A stretch of 64,000 bases of DNA from Lolium rigidum (Eukaryota > Streptophyta > Magnoliopsida > Poales > Poaceae), in assembly GCF_022539505.1 (NCBI RefSeq), contig NC_061510.1:272065687-272129686 (forward strand), given 5' to 3'. The position numbers were made by a program, and so were the translations under genes. Shown piece by piece: positions 21,748 through 34,400 of this stretch. The notes beneath the pieces are model-generated. The model was not told where the DNA came from, searched no databases, and worked only from the letters and a program-made list of their open reading frames with translations. The stretch's first letter is position 1; each line of letters opens with the position of its first letter.

Positions 21748-24700
21748 CTATGCTGCAATTACAGGATTGAGAACATGACCGGTGAACAACACCACACCAC
21801 TCACGTCTTCTCGGATCAGAAAGATGAAAGGGTGATCCGCGACAAAATCCACCGGCAAGAGCAAGTCCTCTACAGGCAGGGACTTACACATGACCACTGC
21901 AGCACTTGCCGCTGCAGCCTCGGTTCCTTCTTCATTCACTTCAACAAAAGACTTGTGGAAAATTGATGAAACACACAACGGTGAATCCGCCATTTCAGAA
22001 AGATCTGCTGCCGCGCTAAATGGAAGCTGTAGCCCCCAACCTTTGAGCAATTTCGATGCTTCAAATTCAAATGATATCTTGAACTTTGGGAGTTTGAAGT
22101 GGCCGACTGGAACCTTTCCCTTTGGGATATGATTCTCTAGGAACCCTGGCTCGGAGGTTAAATTTGTAACCAAGCTCCAGATACCATCTCGTGCTTCTGG
22201 AAGAAGTATATACATGGAGAACTGCCTCTTGTCCCCACCTTGCTGGTAAGGAAGCTTAAGCACCTTGAAGTTGTTGCAAGATGAGATGTACTGCCTTTTT
22301 GCACTAGACATGAATGGTGCTTTTACAGAGCTCCTTCCAAGAAGGTAGAACATTTCATCTTTTGTCTCGGATGCATCAAACCTCTCAGTCCAACCTCCTT
22401 TGAAATACAGGGCATTAGCAAGAACCAGTTTAGTGTCATTGTCGACAGAGCCGGCGGGCAAGATCTCTTTAATGAGACCTGAAGTTACTTTACCTACCCA
22501 CGAGTTCACTTGACCAGCAACCATAGCAGCCTGAACCAATACAGATTACATTAGTATACTGCTGACTACTGTTATCATCAGCTCAATACCTAGTCTAGTT
22601 ATTTGTGTCTAAAATGATCAAAAGAGAGAAATAGATTATGCAGCAACATGGGCTAACGGTAGATAAACCTGAAACCTTGTCCTTCCAAATAGAGAAGCAC
22701 AAGGCATCATCAATAGTTCAATACAAAGAAATACCAACAATTTCATATAGGCTTTCGGTGGTTTCAAAAATTCGTGTACCAACTACCAAGTAATGTTTTG
22801 CCAGTCTTTGTTAGCTTGTCAAAACGTCGCAAAACTCATTTAAGAAGCAATACTAACCTCTCCACGATTTTTATTTTTACTTGAAAATCCACAAGTATCT
22901 TATATTTACTAATTGGAGACTCCCTAGGAGTTACCACAGTAATTCTGGAGAAAACAACTAAACTAACCAGACGATATTAATTGTGCGGTTGTGATCAAAG
23001 AGGGCCACGTTAGATTTTTTCGCGGGAGCTGACAGTCCTAAAGATGTACAAACCCATAATGAGTAGTACTATTACCCTAATATGTCTTCATCCACGCACC
23101 GCCGCCATCTAAGATGGTGACCTCCATGGCTCCAGCGACCGCGGCCAGGCTTCCTCGATCTCATGCCGGAGCTAAAGCCACTGTCATCCTCAAATCCTCT
23201 TAGGCTCACGAGGCAACGCTCATGCATATCCTCTAAATTCTTCCTTCGGAGTCATCCAGCCGACGGCGCCAATTTGAATTGTAACTAGATCGTGGCCAGG
23301 CTTCTTCAATCTCATACCGGAGCTAAAGCCACCGTCATCTTCACCTCCTCTTTGGCTGACACAGCAACACTGATGCATCTCCTCTACAGGTTCCACACGA
23401 TCTTCCTTCCGGGTCGTCCGGCCGATGGCGCCAATTTGCGTTGTAATTAATCTAGAAAAATGTGACGATCCAATCTAGCTTTTTTCCTGATTCTCCTATC
23501 CAATGGTACAATCTTTGACTCTCCTCACGTTCCATGATCCAATCAATCGCTCAAAGTTGTTCACAAAATAAGAAGTCTATTGGTTACAGGTAGATTAGGC
23601 AACAAGGCTAAGTAGAGGAACTGTATGGCCGATTGATGTCGCAGCGATTCACCTCCTCGACATTGTGTGACAGCCATTACTTCTGCACCCACTTCTGTAA
23701 GTACTCATGTTTGAGTAAATTTTCTGCTAAAGTCTCTGATTGTCTAATAAAAAAGCAATACCGGATCTGTATATTTCTTTTCCTAGCACTGCACTTCATC
23801 CGTTTCTTTCATGTAGAGAGCAGAGAAGACCAAGCTGGGTGTGGTCTGCGTCACCTCCAGTAACACAAGAGAAACTCTATGGTACGTCTGCATTAGCTAC
23901 ATCAACAATTCATACTCCCGCTAGCCAATTAATTCAGATGTTTACCATGTAGAGGTCTAGATGTTTTTTTTTTTCTGAATATGTGCCAAATCTGTTAGTT
24001 GCACAGTATATCTCATAATTTTTTCCTGCGCTGGGAGAAGGTATTTGATGCCTATACATTAAATAATTTCCTATACATTTTATTTTAACATATGCTAGCT
24101 TTCCACGCCTCACATTCATTTCTAATAGTGTGCAATCTTTCCTTTTTTTTTATCTGGAAGTCGCACTTTAAACACTGGGTATTTGAGCTATATACGTTTT
24201 GCCATTGTTCCTATGATGTGTGGTATCAGGACCCTGGAATTATGCCGTTTAATAAGTAGAAAGAAGAATAAATATTATTATATAATATTCCTACAATAAG
24301 CAATCCATATTTTGTAGTTTTGGTATATACATTTTTAGACACGCCACTTATAGAAAACACAATATCACAATAATGAATTGTATAGATCTTAAGTAGTATT
24401 GCGTGGTTGCAAAGAAGACCATATTCTTTTACAATTGTATATGCATGCCTTCATACTATAAACATTATATCTCATTTGTTGATTTGTCATGCTTAGGTTT
24501 TGACAGTTATGTTGCTTTACATGTATGTTCCAATTCAAATTCTGCGACCGGATTAAATAGTTTTCCATGGTGTGATGGTCAGTTCATAACATAGTGTGTA
24601 CTATCTATGCACATTGTGAGCTTATGTTTCTATGGTTGCATAGAATCTCCATATTTAGTGTTGCATTTACGTGTCTACGTTGCTGTTTTGCAACCACAAT

Positions 24701-26391
24701 TCGTATGTGGTGCCAACTAAGTTAGCCCCTTTACTAAACACATATGTAATTTTGTTTCTAAATTATGCTTAACAGCAAAGAGTCGTACGTACATCACTTT
24801 CGCTTTGGACAAGGAATCGGTTACACATATGTAGGTACGTACTTTGCTCCTCTTAACCTATACTAAAGGGGATTAGAGCTTAGCCTGAGATAAGTTAGCA
24901 ATGTATATTCTTCGGCCATATACGAAGCTAAAGGTTAGGTAGTATCTGCCCTCATCTTAGTTAACCACTGAACAAAGGACAAATAGGCTATAAAATGTTT
25001 CAGAATTTATTTCCGTTAATTTACAGTTTATTTTTTCTTAAACAGAGAAGCCATGAATAATACATTATCACCAGCTGTAGTATAATATTTTCTACCATAT
25101 GGATCAAATAGATTGAACAAATATTTTCTTACAGTTTATTTTTTATGTATATGTAGGTTAACATAAGAAAGTAAACAGATATTTCAAACTAACACATCCG
25201 GTTCTCAGATGGAGACATCTGCTCGAACATGCATTCAAGCATTTTCGCCTGGCGCCACTAAGTTGTGGGAGCAAGATAAACTTACGTGTGGAGCCCCTAT
25301 GGCAATGCTAATTCAAAAACTGCATGAAGTTGAATGTGAACCAGCAGGTATTATCAAGGCCCGGTAGTAATCTCCGTGTGTGCATATCAGATAAGAATAT
25401 GTGCATCGCTATTAGTTCTGATTTAGATAAAATGATTTCTGATGTGATATTTTCCTTTATAGTATGATCGTTGAGACATTCATCTCAGATTCACTTTTTT
25501 ATTCTGCATGGATAGAATTTTATTGTTGGGCATAAATCGAACAAATATATTTACACGTGGTAAACTAAAATAAGTATAATCATGCATTAATAACAAAAGT
25601 TCAAATAATTTTGATTAGAGTACTGATGTAGTAGCAAAGATATGACTAAAGTAAACTCACATGGAAAAAATGCACACATGCAGCTAAAAATATGTGCAAA
25701 AATATGTTAATAATAGAAAACAACTGAAAGATTGTACATGCGCCTTTCCAAATGACAACGTGAAATTACTGCATATTTTTTCAAGTAACATATTAAATTT
25801 CTATGTAAATATTAATTGAACTATTTTGGATTTAGTTCTCAAAGATGCTAGACTGTGCAGGCGCACGGGTTGATGACTAGTCAATCAGTAAATTAGATTG
25901 CACACTGTGAGACAAATAGTTCCAAAAATCTACAAAAAAATAAGCAACTGGTTTAATAATAAGCAGGAAAAAGAAAGAATGACCTTTGTTTGGAAGTCGA
26001 CGGAGTATGTTTCCGCTTTGTACCTCCCCAAAGCGATCTCCTTGAAGACCGGCTTGAGCGGCAGCGAAGCGTCGACGAAGACGCCGTTGGCAAAGGCGAC
26101 GCGCGGGCCGCCTGCTCCGGAAGCGTCGGCAAGCACGAGCTGCACCACATGCTCGGCGAGCGCGTGGAGGATCTCGGCCTCGCCTGCACCCGCTGCTCCA
26201 AGTATGGCGGCGAGCTGGTCGCGGGTGTCGCCACCAGCGCCGGCAGCGAGGAAGCTGAGCACGACGTGGAGGGAGAGCGGAGAGAGGGCAGTGTTGCCGT
26301 CGGCGTTAGAGGGGGAGGATATGTGAGAGGCGAGGCGGAGTGCAAAGCTGGTCTGGTGGGCGATGGAGCGCTTCATGTCGGTGGCTGCCAT
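21748..26391 (-). CDS. Serpin 3, predicted inhibitory serine protease inhibitor (two exons)
   Basis: Exon 1 is 25984-26391 (136 codons from [20 protein letters not shown]); exon 2 is 21748-22530 (260 codons plus stop). The donor is AAG|GTCATT and the acceptor GGTTCAG|GCT; the intron is phase 0 and 3453 bp, much longer than in serpin 1. The product is 396 residues, normal for the family. Visible: NALYFKG, the hinge [10 protein letters not shown], and [25 protein letters not shown]. With hinge Gly as P15 the loop VVMCKSLP gives P1 Lys, P1' Ser and P2 Cys, predicting trypsin-like targets. The frame is open throughout. Exon 1 and loop are closest to serpin 4. Cytosolic location is expected, since no signal peptide is seen. 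Confidence 0.93.
23143..23455. repeat. 150-bp tandem duplication in the serpin 3 intron
   Basis: Two diverged copies start with GGCCAGGCTTC at 23143 and 23293 and share CATCTC..GGAGCTAAAGCCAC and CGGCGCCAATTTG. The unit is GC-richer than the intron around it. Divergence of roughly one base in six by eye indicates an old duplication. No coding function is evident. Confidence 0.75.
25206..25350 (+). other. Short exon-like open stretch inside the serpin 3 intron
   Basis: On the plus strand, opposite to the serpin, a frame opens after CAG at about 25209 ([12 protein letters not shown]...) and stays open for about 47 codons to GCAG|GTATTA at 25348, which looks like a donor. It stands out from the AT-rich intron around it. 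No domain is recognised. It may be a captured gene fragment, together with GC-richer pieces at 23640-23880. Confidence 0.25.
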
Positions 26392-26505
26392 GGCACGGCC
26401 GGCGGTTCCTGGTTTTCTTGGACTTGAGCTTCTCTATAGATCCTCGGACTTGTGTGTTGATCTGAAGGAAGAGGGTATGATGAACGACGAACCCAAATGT
26501 CAATG

Positions 26506-26513
26506 CTATTTAA
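26506..26513 (-). promoter_or_regulatory. TATA-like box of serpin 3
   Basis: The minus strand reads TTAAATAG about 115 bp upstream of the ATG at 26391, in the same context as the serpin 1 box. The 5' leader between them is AC- and GA-rich, without upstream ATG-led frames of note. Confidence 0.55.
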
Positions 26514-26780
26514 CGAGTGGGAGAGGAAATGTGGTTGAATGGATCATGGACAGCGTAAGGGGCAGTGTTTGTATTTTGGATTTGACTATAAAAGCTCGCG
26601 TACGTGTTATTTGAACATCAGTGCTGCGGAGCCGCGTGTGCAGTCTCGTGGGGACACATGCACCGTCCAGCTTCCAGCAACTTATGCCTACGTGCCTCGT
26701 TCGACAGCAACCGAATGAGGAAACAAATCGAAGTTTATTCCTTTTTGAACTCCAATGAATTTATGATAAAGTTAATTGCT

Positions 26781-26839
26781 CTTTTCTCAATAAGACATTT
26801 AGGATGAACCTTTTCTCAATCAGACACTCAGGATGAAAG
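26781..26839. repeat. 29-bp tandem duplication next to the LINE
   Basis: CTTTTCTCAATAAGACATTT at 26781 and CTTTTCTCAATCAGACACTC at 26810 start two imperfect copies, each ending AGGATGAA. They sit just upstream of the LINE reverse-transcriptase homology. Confidence 0.65.
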
Positions 26840-28790
26840 GTTTTTCACCAGAGTGGAGACGTTGATCAACAATTTTATGTATGGAGAAAGTGTAGCGATT
26901 CGTATCAATGATGTTACCGGACGTTTCTTCCAGACACGAAAAGGTTTACGCCAAAGCGATCCTCTATCACCACTATTATTCAATATTGTGGCGGATATGC
27001 TCGTTATCTTGATCGAACGAGCTAAACCATCTAAATTGAAGGAGTGATCCCACATCTAGTAGATGGGGGTTTATCAATTCTTCAATACGCTGATGATATA
27101 ATTTTATTTATGGAACATGATCTCGATAAAGATCGAAATTTAAAACTAATTTTGGCAGCTTTTGAGCATTTATCGGGACTAAAAATAAACTTCCATCAAA
27201 ACAAATTGTTTTGTTTTGGCGACGCTAAGGAGTCAGTCGCCGATTATTCGGTACTATTTGGGTATCCGATTCATTATCGGAGATTAACGATGGCTGAGTG
27301 GAAACTAGTCGAGGAAAGACTTCAGAAAATACTTAGTAGTTGAAAGGTAAAATGCTATCATTTGGAGGAAGATTGGTTCTCATTAATGCAGTTCTCAGCA
27401 ATATGGTGTTGTATATGATATCCTTCTTCATTCTACCAAAAGGTGTATTACACAAGCTCGATTATTATAGATCGAGATTCTTTTGGCAAGAGGATAGTGA
27501 AAAAAAAAATATCGACTGGTCAAGTGGTCTGTCGTATGCCGACCAAAGGATATGGGTGGGCTAGGAGTTCACGATCTTGAAGTCAAGAACTCAACCTTAT
27601 TAGGTAAGTGGCTTTATAAGCTACTAACCGAAGATGGCGTATGGCACACCATGGTTAGAAGAAAATACATAGGCACCAAAGTGTTATCCTAGATCCTTTG
27701 GAAATCGGAGCCTCGTATTTTTTGGCTGTCCTAATGGCAACGAAGAAATTCTTCTTCAGATATGACACTTTCAGTATTAAGGATGGATCGCAGATACGGT
27801 TCTAGAAGAATACATGGCTAGGTAATAGGCCTCTCTCCGAATAATATACACAACATTCTCGCAAAAGTGATACCATTGCATTAGTAATGGAAACATCACC
27901 CCCGGCAGTGACGTTTAGACGAGATTTAATCAGTCCGAGACTTCTCGCATGGAATGCCTTAGTGTTACGTTTGTAATTCATTTTGTTGTCTGAAGGGCAT
28001 GATGAATTTCGTTGGAACTTACATTCCAATGGAAAATTCTCTGTAAGTTCTTTGTGCAATGCTATTATTTAACCGGAAATACCAGTTGATAACAACAAGA
28101 AGATTTGGAAGATGAAAATGCCACTCAACATTAAAAAAAGTGGTTGGTATTTACGTCGAGGAGTAATCCTAACCAAAAATATTCTTGCGAAACACAATTG
28201 GCATGGGAGTATGTAGTGTGTTTTTTGTCAACACAACGTGACAATCAAACACTTGTTCTTCCAATGTCGTTTTGCCAGGTCTATATGGTCATGCATCCAA
28301 GTAGCTTCTGATCTGTATCCCCCGACTAATGTGGCCAATATCTTTGGTAATTGGCTTCATGGTATCGATCATGGATTTAGAACGTTTATTAGGGTGGGGC
28401 GCTTGCCATTATATGGTCGCTACGGTTGTGTAGAAATGTCAAAGTTTTTAATGACAAGAATTATTCTCTCTTGCAGGTTATCTAAAGATGTACCGCTACT
28501 TTCCGTTCGTGGTCTGCACTGCAGAAGGTGGAGAACTGCGACCTGTTTTACATGGTTGGAGGACACAGCGAGGGATACTATTTCTCTACATGGGTGACAA
28601 CATAATCTACGGATTGTACCTCCGCCTTCACCTTAGGCGTTTTACATTTGCTCATGTCTGATATGAAATTTGCCTTTTTTAGCTCTCCAGACTTTTGAGA
28701 TTTGAAAGGCTGTGTGTATCTTAGCTATGCAGAGGTCAAATTTAATGGCTTCTCCATAAGTAATAAAGCGTCCATTATAAAAAAAAAGAT
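26835..28790 (+). mobile_element. 5'-truncated LINE (non-LTR retrotransposon), decayed
   Basis: Reverse-transcriptase pieces run through several frames: 26853-27047 (GLRQSDPLSPLLFNIVADML), 27044-27343 (YADD motif in LQYADDIILFMEH near 27086), 27340-27564 (the thumb-like region with FILPKGVLHKLDYYRSRFFW), then broken sequence to a C-terminal zinc-binding region at about 28200-28390 (CVFC...HLFFQC). A 3' tail with TTAGCTATGCAGAGG and an AATAAAGCG signal ends in a short A-run at about 28790. The endonuclease and ORF1 regions are absent, as expected after 5' truncation. It would have copied itself by target-primed reverse transcription; many stops and frameshifts make it inactive. Confidence 0.88.
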
Positions 28791-30098
28791 GCAAATTAAA
28801 GTAAAATCTTATGCCATGTTGCTCCTTTTTTATAATAGAAAAACTGACCACTTTACACAAAATTATAACACATAATTTCATATTAAACGAGATATAGTAG
28901 ACACTCACTAATAAAGATCGGGTCATTTAATTCCACATTCGCACAGTGTGTCAGGCCACATGTGTCAACCATTAAGTAATGCTTAAACATTGGATAGGGC
29001 CTTTCTGTGGTCTCGGGCTCAGACGAGCCTGATTTGTGGACCGTACATGCGCCCTGGAATGTGCGTGTTTAGCCCATTTTTAGCGATACGGGATACGGGA
29101 TGTAGAAATCCATGGCACATCATGATACAAGTATCCGACACTAGATTAGATGGGCTAGGATGTGATGGCAAAACAAGGGGCGTCCGTGTAGTTCTGACGG
29201 AAGGAACAAATGGGCGGTGGGCGGGTGACTGTAACTCGCAAGAAACCAACACAGTGCACCGCGGTTACATGTGTGTAGTTGGGCAGCTCTAGCAGACTTT
29301 ATTTACTACCCCTAAGCTCTCACATCACATCATCTCACAAGCACTGCACAACACTTGAGTAATACTACTAACCTTAGGTCTGAGCTTGAAGATAGGTGTG
29401 GAGAGGACTTTCGTTCGGTAGGTTCGTAGTGAGTTTTGCCTAGTGTTCATCTTGATTTTGTAACCATAGCATTGTCTGCGCATGCAATCTTTCTCTCATG
29501 GATCTAACTTTGCAAAATCATTGTTTTTCACCCTTTCTTGCAGATGCGTGAGAGCGAGATGGCTCGGCCGCCGGTGACGCCGAACAAATAACAGACAAAA
29601 AATCAGCTCGAAGGCAAGCGGATCTGCTTTGCAGTGCGCGAGTAGGCACTGGGGACGGAGGAAGCCACAACACGTTGATGGGGTCGCGACAGCGATGGGG
29701 CGTGTCGCCAGCGCTAAAGCTTCATGGTGATGGGGGCATGGTGGAGATGCTCGCGCCGTCGGGGCCTTATGCGGAGTCGGCGATGTCTGCAGATCCTCAC
29801 CGACAAACGAGTTGGGAAGTTTCCCCTCTAGTCGCGCTTTAGCTTGGATGGGTTGATGCGGCGGAGACGGTCTTGAGCTCGTTAATGAGCTCTGATGCGG
29901 TGTTTTGTGCACTGTTCATGATAAAGAATACATTTAAAAATACATGAGCAAATACATTGGAAAGCCAGAGAGATGGTGAATGCGATTGGTCTAGAAACAG
30001 GGAGCATCTGAGCCGGGATCAGATAGGCATTTCGGTTAAACATTTTAAGTAATAAATACTTTATCTAAAAATGTGTGAACTATTACACGGTGTTACTC
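28791..30098. other. Intergenic DNA without supported gene
   Basis: I see no known gene or element. 28985-29300 is GC-richer and open in short frames on both strands without a domain. 29545-29920 is also GC-rich with ATG-led frames under 140 codons that match nothing I recognise. The rest is AT-rich. Confidence 0.4.
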
Positions 30099-30362
30099 TA
30101 AGAGCAAGTACAATAAGTTCTAGTCAGCTGGCTATAAGGGTTAAAATAGTATATTATTGCTTAGTTGGAGCAGAGAGAGGAGGAGAGAGAAGGAGAGTGA
30201 GCTTTTATCAAGAGCCAGCTCTAGCACGTGCTCCTAGGCATTTTGTGTGAGTGAAAGGTGGGCCACACATTAATTAAGTATATGTTGGCTCTAAGTTGGC
30301 TATAGATGATATGACACTTAACTTATAACCATCAGCTGGCTATACTATTTGAATTGCTCTAA
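30099..30362. mobile_element. Tourist-like MITE (PIF-Harbinger derived)
   Basis: The element 30102-30359 begins GAGCAAGTACAATA and ends TATTTGAATTGCTC, an imperfect terminal inverted repeat, and is flanked by TAA on both sides (30099-30101 and 30360-30362). Internal inverted copies of CAGCTGGCTATA (30126 and 30333) extend the symmetry. At 258 bp with no ORF it is a typical non-autonomous element mobilised by PIF-Harbinger transposase. Confidence 0.82.
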
Positions 30363-30470
30363 GTAAACCGTGGGTATTCTTGGGGCACATTGCGCACGTT
30401 TCGGGTGACAAGTCGCGCATATGCATTTTCTACACTTGGTTGGAAATTAATGTGTGTGATTGTGAAAGAT

Positions 30471-30753
30471 TGATGCACTAGCAAATTATTTCAAAAGTTC
30501 GAACCGATGGAAGGAGACTAGGAAGTGTATTTATATTCAACACTCCCCCTCATGTCTAGGCTATTTTAGTCATTAGCGCGGATTTGGTGCACATGACACA
30601 TAATCTTCTCTTTTGTTTTTTTAATACCGCACGAGCAAGATCTTGAATTTGAGACCTCTTGGCTCTCGTACCATGAAATATTGATGTACTAGCCAATTAA
30701 ATGAAAAGTCTGAACTGATGAAAAGAGACTAGGATGTGTATTTATATTCAACA
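30471..30753 (-). mobile_element. TRIM-type miniature LTR retrotransposon (SMART-like), 283 bp
   Basis: Two direct repeats of 72 bp (30471-30542 and 30682-30753) share start and end: on the minus strand each begins TGTTGAATATAAATACA and ends in CA, so each has LTR-type TG/CA ends and a TATA-like core. Just inside the right copy the minus strand reads TGGTACGAGAGCC (about 30662-30674), 11 of 13 matching the methionine-initiator primer-binding site TGGTATCAGAGCC. Next to the left copy is GAGGGGGAG, a polypurine tract. Thus LTR, primer site, short spacer, purine tract and LTR are in correct order. Size and layout match the SMART elements of grasses. No clear target-site duplication is seen. Confidence 0.75.
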
Positions 30754-30932
30754 GATTGGACCCCCATCGCAAACATGCATGCCTTTTCTTGCCAAATTGC
30801 CTCCTCTCTTCCATTCAAGTGTGTAGCCTGCTCGTGTTCCTCCCTCGTGCCATTCGTTGATGACGAGGCAGCTTCCATTCAAGTGGGTGTAGCCTGTATG
30901 GACTATAAATTGGGTTTTCCAAAAAAAAAAAA

Positions 30933-31228
30933 TGTCACGCTGAGCATGACACGGGAGGAGATATCTCCAGGGAAGGCGCCTACGGGGGTTACGTCTTCGG
31001 AAGTGGGTGACGGAAAAGTGTGACATGTGGTCACGTAGCTAGCAAATGCCATCTGTGTCTGGCGAGAGTTAAATACAGGCGTGTGTCGCTGTGTGAGTGG
31101 TTAGGAAGAAGTAAAACGAATCTGATCCTTCTCTGTATTCTTCTTCTTCCCCAAGACAATCTCTAGATCAAATCCTGTATCGTTATATCAAGGTTTGGTG
31201 ATCTCGATCATACACCTTGTCCATAACA
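30933..31228 (+). repeat. 5' LTR of the Reina-like chromovirus
   Basis: The 296-bp repeat starts TGTCACGCTGAGCATGACA, itself a near-palindrome, and ends CATAACA. It differs from the 3' copy at only three positions (about 1 percent). It is preceded by AAAAA (30928-30932), matching AAAAA after the 3' LTR, a plausible 5-bp target-site duplication inside an existing A-run. Confidence 0.92.
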
Positions 31229-31230
31229 AT

Positions 31231-31243
31231 TGGTATCAGTTGC
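31231..31243 (+). promoter_or_regulatory. Primer-binding site of the chromovirus
   Basis: TGGTATCAGTTGC lies 2 bp after the 5' LTR. It matches the 3' end complement of initiator methionine tRNA (TGGTATCAGAGC) at ten of the first twelve positions, so that tRNA would prime minus-strand DNA synthesis. Confidence 0.8.
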
Positions 31244-31425
31244 TTTGTTCGATCCGTTCGCGCGACTAGATCTCGAGATCGTACCGGTAAGGCGTCTGCT
31301 CACGGTTGCTAATTGCTCTCGAGCGATCTAGCGTAAATCCCACGCAGCGTTCGGTTGATTCAGAGAAGTCTGCTGCAACGGCACCGTTCAAGCCGAGTGC
31401 ACAGGTCCGTTTCACGGTGACGGCG

Positions 31426-34400
31426 ATGGAGGCGATGGAGGCGCGGTTGATGGAGAAGATGGGAAAGCTGGACACGCTGGAGGAGCGTTTCCTGTCGATG
31501 GAGGCGAAGATGGATCTCCAAGGGCACCGCCTGGATCAGGTACAACTCAAGGTTGATCTGTCCATGGAAAAGCTGGGAAAACTGGAGGACGAGCAGGTGT
31601 CGCTCGCGCACGGGGTGAAGAACAAGGATGCTGCGCCCACCCACCCACCGCCGGTGTTGGTGCGCCCTCATACCACGGGAAGCATCTTCGGCCCAGGGCC
31701 GACAAGCGCTTCAAATCCGCAGGTAGCTATCTTCTCCCCTCGCCCAGAGGAGTACCCTGAGAGTTCAACTGTGCGAGATTCGCTGTCCCCGGAAAATGAT
31801 GATTCTCACCAGAGAAGGCCATGGATGCTACGGATGGATTTTCCTCGATTTGATGGCACTGATGCGAGCATTTGGGTCGATACCTGTGAGACGTTCTTCA
31901 CTCTGTATCAGATCGCTCCAGGATTTCAAGTAGCTGCAGCAACGATGTACCCCCAGGACGCTGCAGCACACTGGTTTCACGCGTTCAAGCAAAACCGAGT
32001 TCGATGTCGATACGCACCGAGTAAAACTGAAGGAATTGCTACAGCTGAAGCAAACAGGAACGGTGGCAGAATATCGGAAACAGTTTGATAAGTTGGTATA
32101 TCACATCAAATTATATGATCCAGCATTTGGTGGCGTGATGCTCGTTACTCAATTCGTGCTAGGTCTGAAAGAGGAGCTGCGTGTGGCGGTGGAAGCACAA
32201 TTGCCAGATTCAGTGCAGAGGGCGACACTGATGGCACAAGTATTTGAGCAAACACCAGACAGTTCCAAGCCCGCATATAAACCGTACAAGCAGTATCAAA
32301 ACACGCCATGGAAGGAGAAGAACAAATTCACTTCGGGGGAGGTGTGGAAGGCACAACAGCTGAAGGAATACAGAAGAGCAAACAATGAGTGTTTCAAGTG
32401 TGGAGCAAAATATGCTCCAGGACACCAATGTGCAGCACCAGTGGTGGCACAACTCAAAGCAATGCAAGTGGATACAGCACCTGAAGTTCTGTCGGATGAA
32501 GTGCTGTAAATGGTGACTAACATGGAAGCTTTGGCAGTAGATGAGGCGGAGCAGCTGTCTATGAACGCTATTAGTGGAACAGATGCTGACAGCACGATCC
32601 AATTACCAGCTAGAGTCAACAATTTGACAGTGTTGTTGCTAGTTGATTCAGGCAGTACAGGAAGCTTTATTGATGCAGCTATGGTCCGTAAACTAGGCCT
32701 AATCCCACAGTCCAGATCACCTATTCAGGTCAAGGTGGCAAATGGGGAGCAACTGGTATGCAACAGCTACATTCCTAAATTCACTTGGCACACTCATGGA
32801 GTCAAATTTGAGCATGATATGCTAGTGCTAGATATGGGGGGCTATGATGCTGTGTTGGGAATAGACTGGCTGAAGAAGTTTCGACCAATGAACTGTGATT
32901 GGGTTGAGAAATGGCTTGAGGTACCATATATGGGCACCACAGTGCGGCTGCAAGGGGTTATGCCAAGACAGCAAGACCATATTTCAGAGGTGTCCTTGGA
33001 GCAGGTGATACAAATGCATCATGCGAATGAACTGTGGGCAACAGCAATTCTGGAAAACAAAGAGGAGGTAACAGTGGTGCCGATACCTGAATGCGTGCAA
33101 CAGTTACTATCCCAGTACGAATCGATTTTCCAAGAACCGTCAGAATTGCCACCAGTGAGGGGTTTTGAGCATGCCATTTCCTTGTTACCGATTACATCGC
33201 ACCAACAAATGCTCGCCCTTATCGATACTCGCCCTTGCAAAAGGATGAGATTGAGAGACAAGTGAAACAAATGCTGAAGATGGGAATTATCACGGCAAGT
33301 GTGAGCCCATTTGCCTCACCAGTGCTGTTGGTAAAGAAAAAGGATGGCCAGTGGAGATTTTGTATAGATTATCGTCGACTCAATGCTTCCACAATCAAGA
33401 ACAAATTTCCCATGCCAATCATTGATGAATTGTTAGATGAATTGGCGGGTACCAAATTCTTCTCCAAGCTCGACCTGAGGAGTGGGTATCACCAGATAAG
33501 GATGTTGGAAAAAGACGAAGAGAAAATAGCATTCAAGACACACCATGGACACTTTCAATTCAAGGTCATGCCATTTGGACTGACTAATGCCCCGGCCACA
33601 TTTCAGTGTGTGATGAATTCCATTTTCTCCGGATATATTCGCAAATGTGTGCTGGTTTTCATGGACGACATCTTGGTCTATAGTAAATCCATCGAAGAAC
33701 ACCTGCAGCATTTGAGGGTTGTGTTCCAGATTTTGCAGGAGAACAAATTTTATGTCAAACTCAGCAAATGTCAATTTGCAGCAACTCAATTGGAGTACTT
33801 GGGACACATCATCTCTGATAAAGGGGTGGCCACTGACAGAACAAAAACAGAAGCAATGTTGCACTGGCCACAACCATCCAACCTTACAGAATTAAGGGGA
33901 TTCCTTGGTCTAACTGGATATTACAGAAAATTTGTTAAAAACTATGGACTGTTGGCCAAACCATTGACAGATCTGCTGCAAAAGAATACAGCCTTTGTGT
34001 GGACTTCTGCTACTCAGTTGGCCTTTGATAATCTGAAGCAAGCAATGTCTCAAACACCAGTACTCACATTACCGGATTTTAACCGCCCATTTGTTATTGA
34101 AACTGATGCATGTGACAGTGGGATTGGAGCGGTGCTGCTACAGCAGGGGCATCCTGTTGCTTATCTGAGTAGGGCACTGGGGGTTAACAACTAGAAATTG
34201 TCAATATATGAAAAGGAATTTTTGGAAATTATGATGGCTGTGGATAAATGGAGAGCTTATTTTCAGAGAGGCCCTTTCATAATTGAGACAGATCACAAGA
34301 GTCTATGCTGCTTGGAGGACCAAGTTCTGCACACTGAACTGCAAAGAAAAGCTATGACCAAGCTGATTGGGCTGCAATATAAGTTCCAGTATAACAAAGG

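Noticed and set aside
29496..29912. 138-codon minus-strand ORF as a possible gene
   Set aside because: No start context, domain or splice pattern; high GC and His/Pro/Ser-rich text suggest chance.
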